The notes under the pieces are model-generated. The model had not been told where the DNA came from and did no database searches. It saw nothing but the letters and a program-made list of their open reading frames with translations. DNA of 22,737 nucleotides from Flavobacteriaceae bacterium (GTDB lineage Bacteria; Bacteroidota; Bacteroidia; Flavobacteriales; Flavobacteriaceae): positions 1 through 22,737 of the forward strand of contig JAENXB010000014.1 in the NCBI GenBank assembly GCA_016649785.1, given 5' to 3'. Position 1 is the first letter of the stretch, and every line of letters starts with the position of its first letter. Shown in pieces: positions 13,503 through 20,858 of this stretch. The translations under genes and the position numbers were made by a program.

Positions 13503-16280
13503 TCAAATCATCGATTTATCAAATACGCTTTCAATTACTTTTTCATGACGTTTTTTAGAACGTACCGAACTTCCGGCAGCAGGAGCTCCATAGAATTTTC
13601 TACTGCAAACCCTAAAATTCTTAGCCTCGTCAAAATGCAACAACAAATAGCTGTAGGCACCCATATTTCTGGGCTCCTCTTGGGCCCAAATCACATCATC
13701 GGCATTTTTATATTTAGCCATGATTTCCTTAATTTTTTCAGCGGGTAGAGGAAATAATTGTTCTACCCTCACCAAAGCCACATCATCACGCTCCTTTAAT
13801 TCTCTGCGATCCAACAAATCGTAATAGAATTTACCGGTACAGAATACCAGGGATTTTATTTTATCAACACTTGCCTGTGAATCGTCTATTACCGTCTGGA
13901 AACTTCCTTCGGCAAATTCCTCTTTAGTGGAGATCACTTTTGGATGCCTCAACAAACTTTTAGGAGTAAAGACAATCAGGGGTTTTCTGTAATTCACTTT
14001 CATTTGCCGGCGCAATAAATGAAATAGGTTGGCAGGGGTAGTTACATCGGCTACAAACATGTTGTCCGTAGCGCAAAGCTGAAGAAAACGCTCCATTCTA
14101 CCCGAAGAATGCTCTGCTCCCTGTCCTTCATAACCGTGTGGCAAAAACATCACCAGGCCGTTTTGTAATTTCCATTTGTCTTCCGCAGCTGAGATATACT
14201 GGTCTATCATTATTTGCGCGCCATTAACAAAATCCCCAAACTGCGCTTCCCAAATGGTTAGTGTTTTTGGGCTTGCCATGGCGTAACCGTAATCAAATCC
14301 CATAACTGCATACTCTGAAAGAGGGGAATTGAAAATATTGAAATCTCCTTCTTTACCGGGAATATGGTCGTGTAAAATAACTTCTTCTTCACTATCCTCA
14401 ACTTTCACAACAGCATGTCTATGGGAAAAGGTCCCCCTTTCGGAATCCTGGCCACTCATACGCACACTATAACCTTCCTTTAACAGAGTTCCATAAGCCA
14501 GCAATTCGCCCATGGCCCAATCCAGTTGATTGGTTTCAAAATACATGGTATGACGGGCTTCAATTAGCTTCGCTATTTTTCGGAGGAATTTTTTATCTTC
14601 AGGCAATTTTGTTATCACCCCGGCTACTTCATCCAAAATTTTGATGTCAATGCTGGTATCCACCGGCTCCATCATTGTATCTTCCAGCGCATTATCATAT
14701 TTTTTCCATTCATCTTTCATAAATGGGGTAATTATTGTCGTGTCTTCTTTGCGGGAATTTTCGAGATTTTCTTCTAATTCCGCTTTATATTCATCTTCCA
14801 GCTTTTTGACGTAATCTTTTCCAATGATGCCGCTCTCAATTAATTTCTCAGCATAAATATCCCGTGAATTCTCGTGTTTGGCAATAGCTTTATACAGCTT
14901 TGGTTGGGTAAATCTGGGTTCATCCCCTTCATTATGCCCATATTTTCTGTAGCCAAGAAGGTCTATAAATACATCCCTTCCAAATTCCATTCTAAAATCC
15001 AACGCAAATAAAACTGCATGCACCACTGCTTCGGCATCGTCGGCATTTACGTGTAAAACAGGAGAAAGGGTTACTTTGGCCACATCGGTACAATAGGTTG
15101 AGGAACGACCATCTAAATAATTTGTGGTAAAGCCTATTTGGTTGTTCACCACTATATGCACTGTTCCTCCGGTTTTATAACCTTCCAGTTGTGCCATTTG
15201 CACAACTTCATATACTACTCCTTGTCCCGAAATAGCCGCGTCACCGTGGATAATTATAGGCAGTACCTGGGAAATATTGTCTTTGTATAATCTGTCTTGT
15301 TTTGCACGGGCAATTCCCTGAACAACAGGCCCTACGGCTTCCAGGTGGGAAGGATTGGGAGCTATGTTAATGTTGATCTTCTTGCCATTTTTTGTCTTTC
15401 TGAGGCTTGACCAACCTAAATGATATTTTACATCCCCATCAAATATATCCTGCTCGTAATCCTTACCGTCAAATTCGCTAAAGATGTTTTTCGCACTTTT
15501 ACCAAAAATATTGGTCAGCGTGTTAAGTCTTCCGCGGTGGGCCATACCCAGCACAAAATCCTTAACTCCAAGATCGGCTGCCTTCTCTATGATAGCATCC
15601 AACGCGGGGATCAAACTTTCATTTCCTTCTATTGAAAACCGTTTTTGACCTACATATTTGGTGTGTAAAAAATTTTCGAACGAATATGCCTGATTTAATT
15701 TGAAAAGAATGTGCTTCTTTTGAGCCTCATTAAAGTCAGGGTGATTATCGTTAACGTGTAATTTTTGCTGGATCCATTTTATTTCTTCCGGTTTCCGGAT
15801 ATACATATATTCTACCCCTATGGAATCGCAATAAACCTGTTCCAAATGTCCAATTATTTCCCTTAAACTTAAGGGGCCAAATCCAATCACCTCACCGGCG
15901 TCAAAGATGATATCCAAATCACCTTGCGACAATCCGTAATTTTCCACGGCCAGGGTTGGCGCGTATTTACGGCGGCTTCTTACGGGATTTGTTTTTGTGA
16001 ATAAATGCCCGCGGGTACGGTATCCGTCTATTAATTGAATAACCCGGAATTCTTTTAAAATATGTTCGGAAATTTCTTCCCTGTTAAACTTTTCCGGCTC
16101 TGGGCTTATCTGTTCTTTTTCCTGATGAGAAATTGCTCCGTTTTGCACACTTCCAAAGTCAAAACCTTGAAAAAAAGCTCTCCAACTTGGTTCAACACTA
16201 TCGGGGTGTTCTAAATATTGATCGTAAAGATCAGCGAAATAAGCTGTGTGTGCTGCGTTAAGAAATGAAAATCTATCCAT
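13503..16280 (-). CDS. odhA: 2-oxoglutarate dehydrogenase E1 component
   Basis: The 925-residue thiamine-diphosphate enzyme decarboxylates 2-oxoglutarate and passes the succinyl group to E2. It starts MDRFSFLNAAHTAYFADLYD, the conserved N-terminus that leads into YLEHPDSVEPSWRAFFQGF. The reading frame is open further upstream to 16328, but those residues are unlike the family and overlap a -7-like element (TATTTTCG, 16325-16318), so ATG 16280 is chosen. Key segments include MAHRGRLNTLTNIFGK, HGDAAISGQG and VVNNQIGFTT (cofactor site), GEGD-type HNEGDEPRFTQP, and HGYEGQGAEHSSGRMERFLQ. It is followed by E2. Also known as sucA. Confidence 0.95.
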   Translation of the reverse strand: MDRFSFLNAAHTAYFADLYDQYLEHPDSVEPSWRAFFQGFDFGSVQNGAISHQEKEQISPEPEKFNREEISEHILKEFRVIQLIDGYRTRGHLFTKTNPVRSRRKYAPTLAVENYGLSQGDLDIIFDAGEVIGFGPLSLREIIGHLEQVYCDSIGVEYMYIRKPEEIKWIQQKLHVNDNHPDFNEAQKKHILFKLNQAYSFENFLHTKYVGQKRFSIEGNESLIPALDAIIEKAADLGVKDFVLGMAHRGRLNTLTNIFGKSAKNIFSEFDGKDYEQDIFDGDVKYHLGWSSLRKTKNGKKININIAPNPSHLEAVGPVVQGIARAKQDRLYKDNISQVLPIIIHGDAAISGQGVVYEVVQMAQLEGYKTGGTVHIVVNNQIGFTTNYLDGRSSTYCTDVAKVTLSPVLHVNADDAEAVVHAVLFALDFRMEFGRDVFIDLLGYRKYGHNEGDEPRFTQPKLYKAIAKHENSRDIYAEKLIESGIIGKDYVKKLEDEYKAELEENLENSRKEDTTIITPFMKDEWKKYDNALEDTMMEPVDTSIDIKILDEVAGVITKLPEDKKFLRKIAKLIEARHTMYFETNQLDWAMGELLAYGTLLKEGYSVRMSGQDSERGTFSHRHAVVKVEDSEEEVILHDHIPGKEGDFNIFNSPLSEYAVMGFDYGYAMASPKTLTIWEAQFGDFVNGAQIMIDQYISAAEDKWKLQNGLVMFLPHGYEGQGAEHSSGRMERFLQLCATDNMFVADVTTPANLFHLLRRQMKVNYRKPLIVFTPKSLLRHPKVISTKEEFAEGSFQTVIDDSQASVDKIKSLVFCTGKFYYDLLDRRELKERDDVALVRVEQLFPLPAEKIKEIMAKYKNADDVIWAQEEPRNMGAYSYLLLHFDEAKNFRVCSRKFYGAPAAGSSVRSKKRHEKVIESVFDKSMI

Positions 16281-16481
16281 AATTTGAAACTGAAGTTTCT
16301 TTTTTTTAAAAACAAGGCGAAAATACAACTTTTAGAAATTGTAGCCTGAGGGAATCTACATATTTATAACTGAAATTATAAGAATTTTAACTAAATAAAA
16401 GTTTGTTTTTATTTTAAAAACACCTCTGCTTCATCTGATTATTCAGAAATTTTGACTTTAAGATGTCAGAATAATTTCCTT

Positions 16482-17456
16482 TTAAACCTCCCTCTCCATC
16501 AAAGAAACTCCAAATTTGCGAAGCAGTTCTTTTTTATTTTCGGGAAGATCTATTTGATCTAAAACATCAAAAGCTTGTTTGGTGTATTTCTTAATTTCTT
16601 TCCGGGTCAATTCTGAAGTGCCACTCTGTTCAAAAATACTTTTTACCGCTTCTATTTTTCCGATGGAATCTGAAGGGTTAATACTGTAAAGATGCTCAAG
16701 TTGAGAGGCATCGGCTTTTTCAGCCTCTTGAAGTGCGGTTAGGTATAAAAAGGTCTTTTTATTTTCAATGATATCTCCTCCAGGTTGTTTTCCAAAAGTT
16801 TCCGGATCTCCAAAAGCATCCAGGTAATCATCCTGAAGCTGAAATGCAATTCCCAATAAGCGCCCAAATTCATAAAGCGCCTTTTTGCTTTCTTCCGGGG
16901 CACCTGCCACAATCGCTCCCATTTGCAGGGAAGCTCCCACCAAAACCGCGGTTTTAAATTCGATCATTTTTAAATAATCCTCGATCTCCACATCCTCCCT
17001 GCTTTCAAAATCAATGTCATATTGCTGTCCTTCACAAACCTGTATCGCTGTTTTTGTGAACAATTGGGCAAGTTCTTTAAAAACCGGTCCTTCATAATTT
17101 TCAAATAACTGATACGCATTTATTAACATGGTATCCCCGGAAAGGATCCCGGTATTTAGATCCCAACGTTCATGAACAGTTTCTTTCCCTCTTCTCAAAG
17201 GTGCCGAATCCATAATATCGTCATGCACCAAAGAAAAGTTATGAAAAACCTCTATGGCCAATGCCGCGTCTAATGCTTTCTTATAAGAAGTTCCAAAAAT
17301 TTCGGTGGTCATTAAAACCAATACGGGACGTAAACGTTTGCCTCCTAAATTTAGGATATATGTGATAGGCTCATATAAATTTACGGGCTCTTTAGTGGTT
17401 ATTTTTTCCGATAAATAATCCAAAAAAGCCTCGCGGTATTGAGAAATTGATAACAT
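16482..17456 (-). CDS. Polyprenyl diphosphate synthase (trans-isoprenyl transferase)
   Basis: The 324-residue enzyme condenses isopentenyl diphosphate with an allylic diphosphate to build isoprenoid chains for quinones or carotenoids. The substrate-binding basic motif is GGKRLRP (38-44). The first aspartate motif is D79-D-x-x-D83 (LVHDDIMD) and the second is D209-D-x-x-D213 (QLQDDYLDAFGD). The first motif has no two-residue insertion, which argues against the bacterial short-chain (IspA) type; chain length cannot be fixed from this. It is divergent from tetR, with 135 bp between the starts, and lies 201 bp upstream of odhA on the same strand. Confidence 0.9.
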   Translation of the reverse strand: MLSISQYREAFLDYLSEKITTKEPVNLYEPITYILNLGGKRLRPVLVLMTTEIFGTSYKKALDAALAIEVFHNFSLVHDDIMDSAPLRRGKETVHERWDLNTGILSGDTMLINAYQLFENYEGPVFKELAQLFTKTAIQVCEGQQYDIDFESREDVEIEDYLKMIEFKTAVLVGASLQMGAIVAGAPEESKKALYEFGRLLGIAFQLQDDYLDAFGDPETFGKQPGGDIIENKKTFLYLTALQEAEKADASQLEHLYSINPSDSIGKIEAVKSIFEQSGTSELTRKEIKKYTKQAFDVLDQIDLPENKKELLRKFGVSLMEREV

Positions 17457-17530
17457 TTTTTAAATTTTTGGCTAAAATACCATAATTGCCCATATTTCTA
17501 AATCTTCATCAAATTTAAATCAAAAAATAT

Positions 17531-17562
17531 ATGGAAACTTTTTCGGTTTTCAAAGTTTCCAT
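17531..17562. promoter_or_regulatory. Inverted repeat, candidate TetR operator
   Basis: ATGGAAACTTT (17531-17541) and AAAGTTTCCAT (17552-17562) are perfect 11-bp inverted arms around a 10-bp spacer. The repeat ends 3 bases before the -7 box of tetR and covers its -33 region. A TetR dimer, or a pair of dimers, bound here would block its own promoter. It also lies upstream of the divergent polyprenyl synthase. Symmetry and position are seen; binding is inferred. Confidence 0.65.
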
Positions 17563-17565
17563 TCG

Positions 17566-17573
17566 TACTTTTG
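17566..17573 (+). promoter_or_regulatory. -7 element of the tetR-efflux operon
   Basis: TACTTTTG matches TAnnTTTG exactly, 18 bases before ATG 17592. No TTG is at the usual -33 distance; that region is taken by the inverted repeat. The box overlaps the alternative TTG start codon at 17571, so that start is not likely to be used. Confidence 0.5.
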
Positions 17574-17591
17574 CCCGTCAAATTTTTTGAA

Positions 17592-18194
17592 ATGAAAGAT
17601 CAAATTTTAAAAACCTCTGCCGAACTTTTCCTAAACCTTGGGTTTAAGAGTGTGACCATGGACGATATCGCCCAAAAAATGGGTATTTCAAAAAAGACCA
17701 TTTATACCCATTTTTCTACCAAAACAAAATTGGTGGAAGCTACTTCTTTCCAGATTATGGAAACCATTAACACTGGGATTAACGAAATAAGAAGGCAAGA
17801 CAAGAATCCCATTGTTGAACTTTTTGAGATTAAAAGTTTTACAATGAGTCTTTTAAAAAATGAAAAAGCTTCCCCTCAGTATCAGTTGGAAAAGTATTAT
17901 CCTAAGATTTACAGGGCAATTAAAACCAATCAATTTGCGCTCATGGGAAATTGTATAGGGCAAAATCTGGAAAGGGGAATATCCGCCGGCTTGTACAGGT
18001 CAACGATCCCGGTAGATTTTATCAGTAAAATTTATTTTCTGGTTGGGACTGGAATTAAAGACCCCGAAATTTTCCCTCCTGAAAAATTTGCAATGAACGA
18101 TTTACTGGACCTTTTTTTGGAATATCACCTCAGGGCAATTGTAACGTCGAAAGGACTTGAAACATTAAAAGAATTTATAAATATTGAAGATTAA
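17592..18194 (+). CDS. TetR/AcrR-family transcriptional regulator
   Basis: The 200-residue repressor begins MKDQILKTSAELFLNLGFKS and has a standard TetR DNA-binding domain (VTMDDIAQKMGISKKTIYTH, then FSTKTKLV). The all-helical C-terminal ligand-binding part is divergent, as usual in this family. ATG 17592 is preferred to the in-frame TTG at 17571, which lies inside the -7 box. It is the first gene of a run TetR, TolC, adaptor, RND permease, so it most likely represses this efflux operon until an unknown ligand binds. The tolC-like gene starts 4 bp after its stop. Confidence 0.92.
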   Translation: MKDQILKTSAELFLNLGFKSVTMDDIAQKMGISKKTIYTHFSTKTKLVEATSFQIMETINTGINEIRRQDKNPIVELFEIKSFTMSLLKNEKASPQYQLEKYYPKIYRAIKTNQFALMGNCIGQNLERGISAGLYRSTIPVDFISKIYFLVGTGIKDPEIFPPEKFAMNDLLDLFLEYHLRAIVTSKGLETLKEFINIED

Positions 18195-18198
18195 AATA

Positions 18199-19566
18199 AT
18201 GAAATTCAACATTCTAGTATCCGCATTGTTTTTTTCTGCCATGCTTTGGGCTCAGGAACAAAATCCTCCCAATTCATATTCATTTTCTTTAGAGGAGGCC
18301 ATCGCTTTTGGATTAAAAAACAACTATTCTTCACAAATTTCAGAGAAAGAAGTTGACAAAGCATATAAACAGAAATGGGAAATAATCGCCCAGGGATTAC
18401 CTCAAATTTCGGGGATGGTAGATTACCAAAATTTGCTTAAACAACCTGTAACTCTTCTCCCTGCCGAAATAACAGGTGGAGAACCGGGCACTTTTATTCC
18501 GGTCAGGTTTGGAACTCAGCAAAATTTAGGCGGAACTGCCACCTGGGATCAACTCATTTTTGATGGCTCTTATATTGTAGGGGTTCAATCGGCTAAAACA
18601 TTATTGCAAATCTCAAAAAATGCAAAGACCAAGACCAACCAGGAAGTGAAGGCAGCTATAATAAATGCATACGGAAATGTTCTTTTGGCGGCAGAAAGCG
18701 TCCAAATACTGCAAAAAAATATCGAAGTCTTAGATAAAAATTTCCGGGATACCCAAAAGATCTTCGAAAATGGACTGGCGGAGGAAGAAGATGTTGAACA
18801 GTTGCAAATTACCTTACTGGGCCTGAAAAATAATTTAAACCGAAGTACGCGATTGTGCGAAATTTCAGTTGAAATGCTGAATCTTACCTTGGGCCTTCCT
18901 GTACAAACCCAAACTACATTAACCCAAAATCTCGACGATCTGGCACTTCAGTATTTTGACCTCGCACTACTGGTCAAGGAAATCCCTGTAGAAGACAATA
19001 TAGATTACAGGATTTCGGAAAACCGGGCCGAGGCTGCCAGAATATATGTCAGACTTGAAAAATCCAAAGCACTTCCATCTCTCACAGGTTTCGTTAATTA
19101 TGGATTTCAGGGATATAGTGAAAGTTTCACCTTTTTTAGTAAGGATCAGGAATACTTTACGCAGTCAATTTTGGGAATCAGCTTAAATATTCCAATTTTT
19201 AGCAGTGGGATGCGGGGTGCAAAAACTCAACAGAAAAAAATTGAATATGATCAGGCTCTTTTGCAATTGAAGGAAACAGAAAATATGGTGCGTCTTCAAA
19301 TAAATTCAGCAAAAAATGATTATGGATATAGTTTGGAAAATTATCAAACTCAAAAACAAAACCTGCAACTAGCTGAAAGAATTGAAAACAAAAACCAAAT
19401 TAAGTTTTTTGAAGGCCTGGCCAGCAGTTTTGAACTGAGCGAAGCCCAACGCCAACTTTATGCAGCTCAACAGGATTTTCTGCAAGCCATGCTGGATGTA
19501 ATTACTACAAAGGTTGCTTTGGAAAATCTTCTTGACACTTCAAAATATAACTATAAAAATCCCTAA
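18199..19566 (+). CDS. TolC-family outer-membrane efflux protein
   Basis: The 455-residue protein has a signal peptide (MKFNILVSALFFSAMLWAQ) and no lipobox. It then shows the TolC plan of two similar halves: SFSLEEAIAFGLKNNYS opens the first and long coiled-coil helices follow (AKTKTNQEVKAAIINAYGNV, LQILQKNIEVLDK-type segments). QEYFTQSILGISLNIPIFSS is the typical second barrel strand region. It should form the trimeric channel through the outer membrane for the tripartite pump. Start ATG 18199 gives the signal peptide directly; the in-frame TTG at 18184 overlaps the end of tetR and adds nothing. Confidence 0.92.
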   Translation: MKFNILVSALFFSAMLWAQEQNPPNSYSFSLEEAIAFGLKNNYSSQISEKEVDKAYKQKWEIIAQGLPQISGMVDYQNLLKQPVTLLPAEITGGEPGTFIPVRFGTQQNLGGTATWDQLIFDGSYIVGVQSAKTLLQISKNAKTKTNQEVKAAIINAYGNVLLAAESVQILQKNIEVLDKNFRDTQKIFENGLAEEEDVEQLQITLLGLKNNLNRSTRLCEISVEMLNLTLGLPVQTQTTLTQNLDDLALQYFDLALLVKEIPVEDNIDYRISENRAEAARIYVRLEKSKALPSLTGFVNYGFQGYSESFTFFSKDQEYFTQSILGISLNIPIFSSGMRGAKTQQKKIEYDQALLQLKETENMVRLQINSAKNDYGYSLENYQTQKQNLQLAERIENKNQIKFFEGLASSFELSEAQRQLYAAQQDFLQAMLDVITTKVALENLLDTSKYNYKNP

Positions 19567-19673
19567 GAAAGAAAATACCACTCATTGAAAAAATTAATGA
19601 ATAGATGATAAATACCCACTTAAAAAATATTATACCTCATTTGAAAATTGTTATGTCAGATTATCTTAAACCT

Positions 19674-20837
19674 ATGAAAAACATTGTTGTTTTATCCATT
19701 TTCACCCTGCTTCTCATTGCCTGTGGCAATTCAGAAAAGCCATCTGTAGAAAAAATAATAGAGACCAATAACCTGGAGGAAATTAAATCCAAAAAAATTG
19801 AATTGAGCAAAGAGCAAAGTGCGCTTACGTCGGAAATAGACAAATTGGATGAGGCTATCAATAAATTAGACCCTGAAAAAAATCTTCCTTTAGTAACAAC
19901 TCAAATTGTGAACGATACAGTTTTTAATCATTATACGGAGGTACAGGGAGATGTTGCCACCAAAGAAAATATCATCATTTTCCCTGAATATTCAGGAGTT
20001 TTGACTAAAGTTTACGTAAAAGAAGGACAACACGTGAACAAAGGTGCAGTGTTAGCAAAGATAGACGATGGTGGACTTTCTAGCCAGTTGGCTCAACTTG
20101 AAGCTCGTGCAGCTCTGGCCAAAACCACCGCCGACAGGCAAAAACGATTATGGGAACAAAACATAGGTTCTGAAATCCAATACCTTGAAACCCAGACCAA
20201 TTACGAGGCAGCCCGAAATTCTGTAGATCAGTTAAGATCCCAACTGGGGAAAACCACGGTTAGAGCTCCATTTAGCGGAGTAATAGACCAGGTACTTTCA
20301 GATGAAGGCCAGGTGGTAAATCCCGGACAAGACCAATTGTTCAGGCTGGTAAACCTTGAAAATATGTATGTTAAGGCAGCAGTTCCCGAAGTGTATTTAA
20401 GTAAAATTCAACCCGGAACCCCTGTAATTATTGAAATTGATGCCATTGGAAAAGAGTTTGAAGGAAAGGTGAGACAAGTAGGGAATTTTATAAACCCCAA
20501 CAACCGTACTTTTCAAATAGAAGTAGCTATTCCAAATAAAGACGGACTTGTAAAACCAAATCTTATCGCTACCGTAAAATTAAACGATTATACAGCTCAA
20601 AATACCGTGATCATCCCAGAAAACACTATTCAGAAAAACTCCATGGGAGAAAATTTGGTGTACGTTTTTCAACCTGAAAGTGACAGCACCGGAATTGCTA
20701 AAAAAGTTTTGGTAAAAATTGGATATTCCTACAAGGAATCAATGGAAATCAAAGCAGGTTTAAAACCCGGAGATCAACTTATTGTTGAAGGGGCTAAAAA
20801 CTTGCGCGACCAACAGAAAGTGAAAATAAAAAATTAA
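19674..20837 (+). CDS. RND efflux periplasmic adaptor, lipoprotein (membrane fusion protein)
   Basis: The 387-residue adaptor links the RND permease to the TolC channel. Start ATG 19674 is chosen because it gives a clean lipoprotein signal, MKNIVVLSIFTLLLIACGNS, with lipidated C17; the frame extends upstream to 19605 without such a signal. A predicted coiled coil (about 25-60) follows the anchor. Next come the barrel-sandwich half motif (VTKVYVKEGQ-like LTKVYVKEGQHVNKGAVLAK), an alpha-hairpin (QLEARAALAKTTADRQKRLW ... EAARNSVDQL), the second half (TVRAPFSGVIDQVLSDEGQV), and beta-barrel and membrane-proximal domains. There is a 107-bp gap after tolC and 21 bp before the permease. Confidence 0.92.
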   Translation: MKNIVVLSIFTLLLIACGNSEKPSVEKIIETNNLEEIKSKKIELSKEQSALTSEIDKLDEAINKLDPEKNLPLVTTQIVNDTVFNHYTEVQGDVATKENIIIFPEYSGVLTKVYVKEGQHVNKGAVLAKIDDGGLSSQLAQLEARAALAKTTADRQKRLWEQNIGSEIQYLETQTNYEAARNSVDQLRSQLGKTTVRAPFSGVIDQVLSDEGQVVNPGQDQLFRLVNLENMYVKAAVPEVYLSKIQPGTPVIIEIDAIGKEFEGKVRQVGNFINPNNRTFQIEVAIPNKDGLVKPNLIATVKLNDYTAQNTVIIPENTIQKNSMGENLVYVFQPESDSTGIAKKVLVKIGYSYKESMEIKAGLKPGDQLIVEGAKNLRDQQKVKIKN

Positions 20838-20858
20838 GCATTCGCAGACCATTTTGCT

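Noticed and set aside
16281..16328. Sixteen-residue upstream extension of odhA
   Set aside because: The residues (FRLVFKKKK...) do not occur in E1 enzymes and the segment overlaps a -7-like element; MDRFSFLNA is the conserved start.
19605..19673. Upstream start for the efflux adaptor
   Set aside because: It would hide the lipoprotein signal peptide inside the protein; ATG 19674 gives a proper lipobox.
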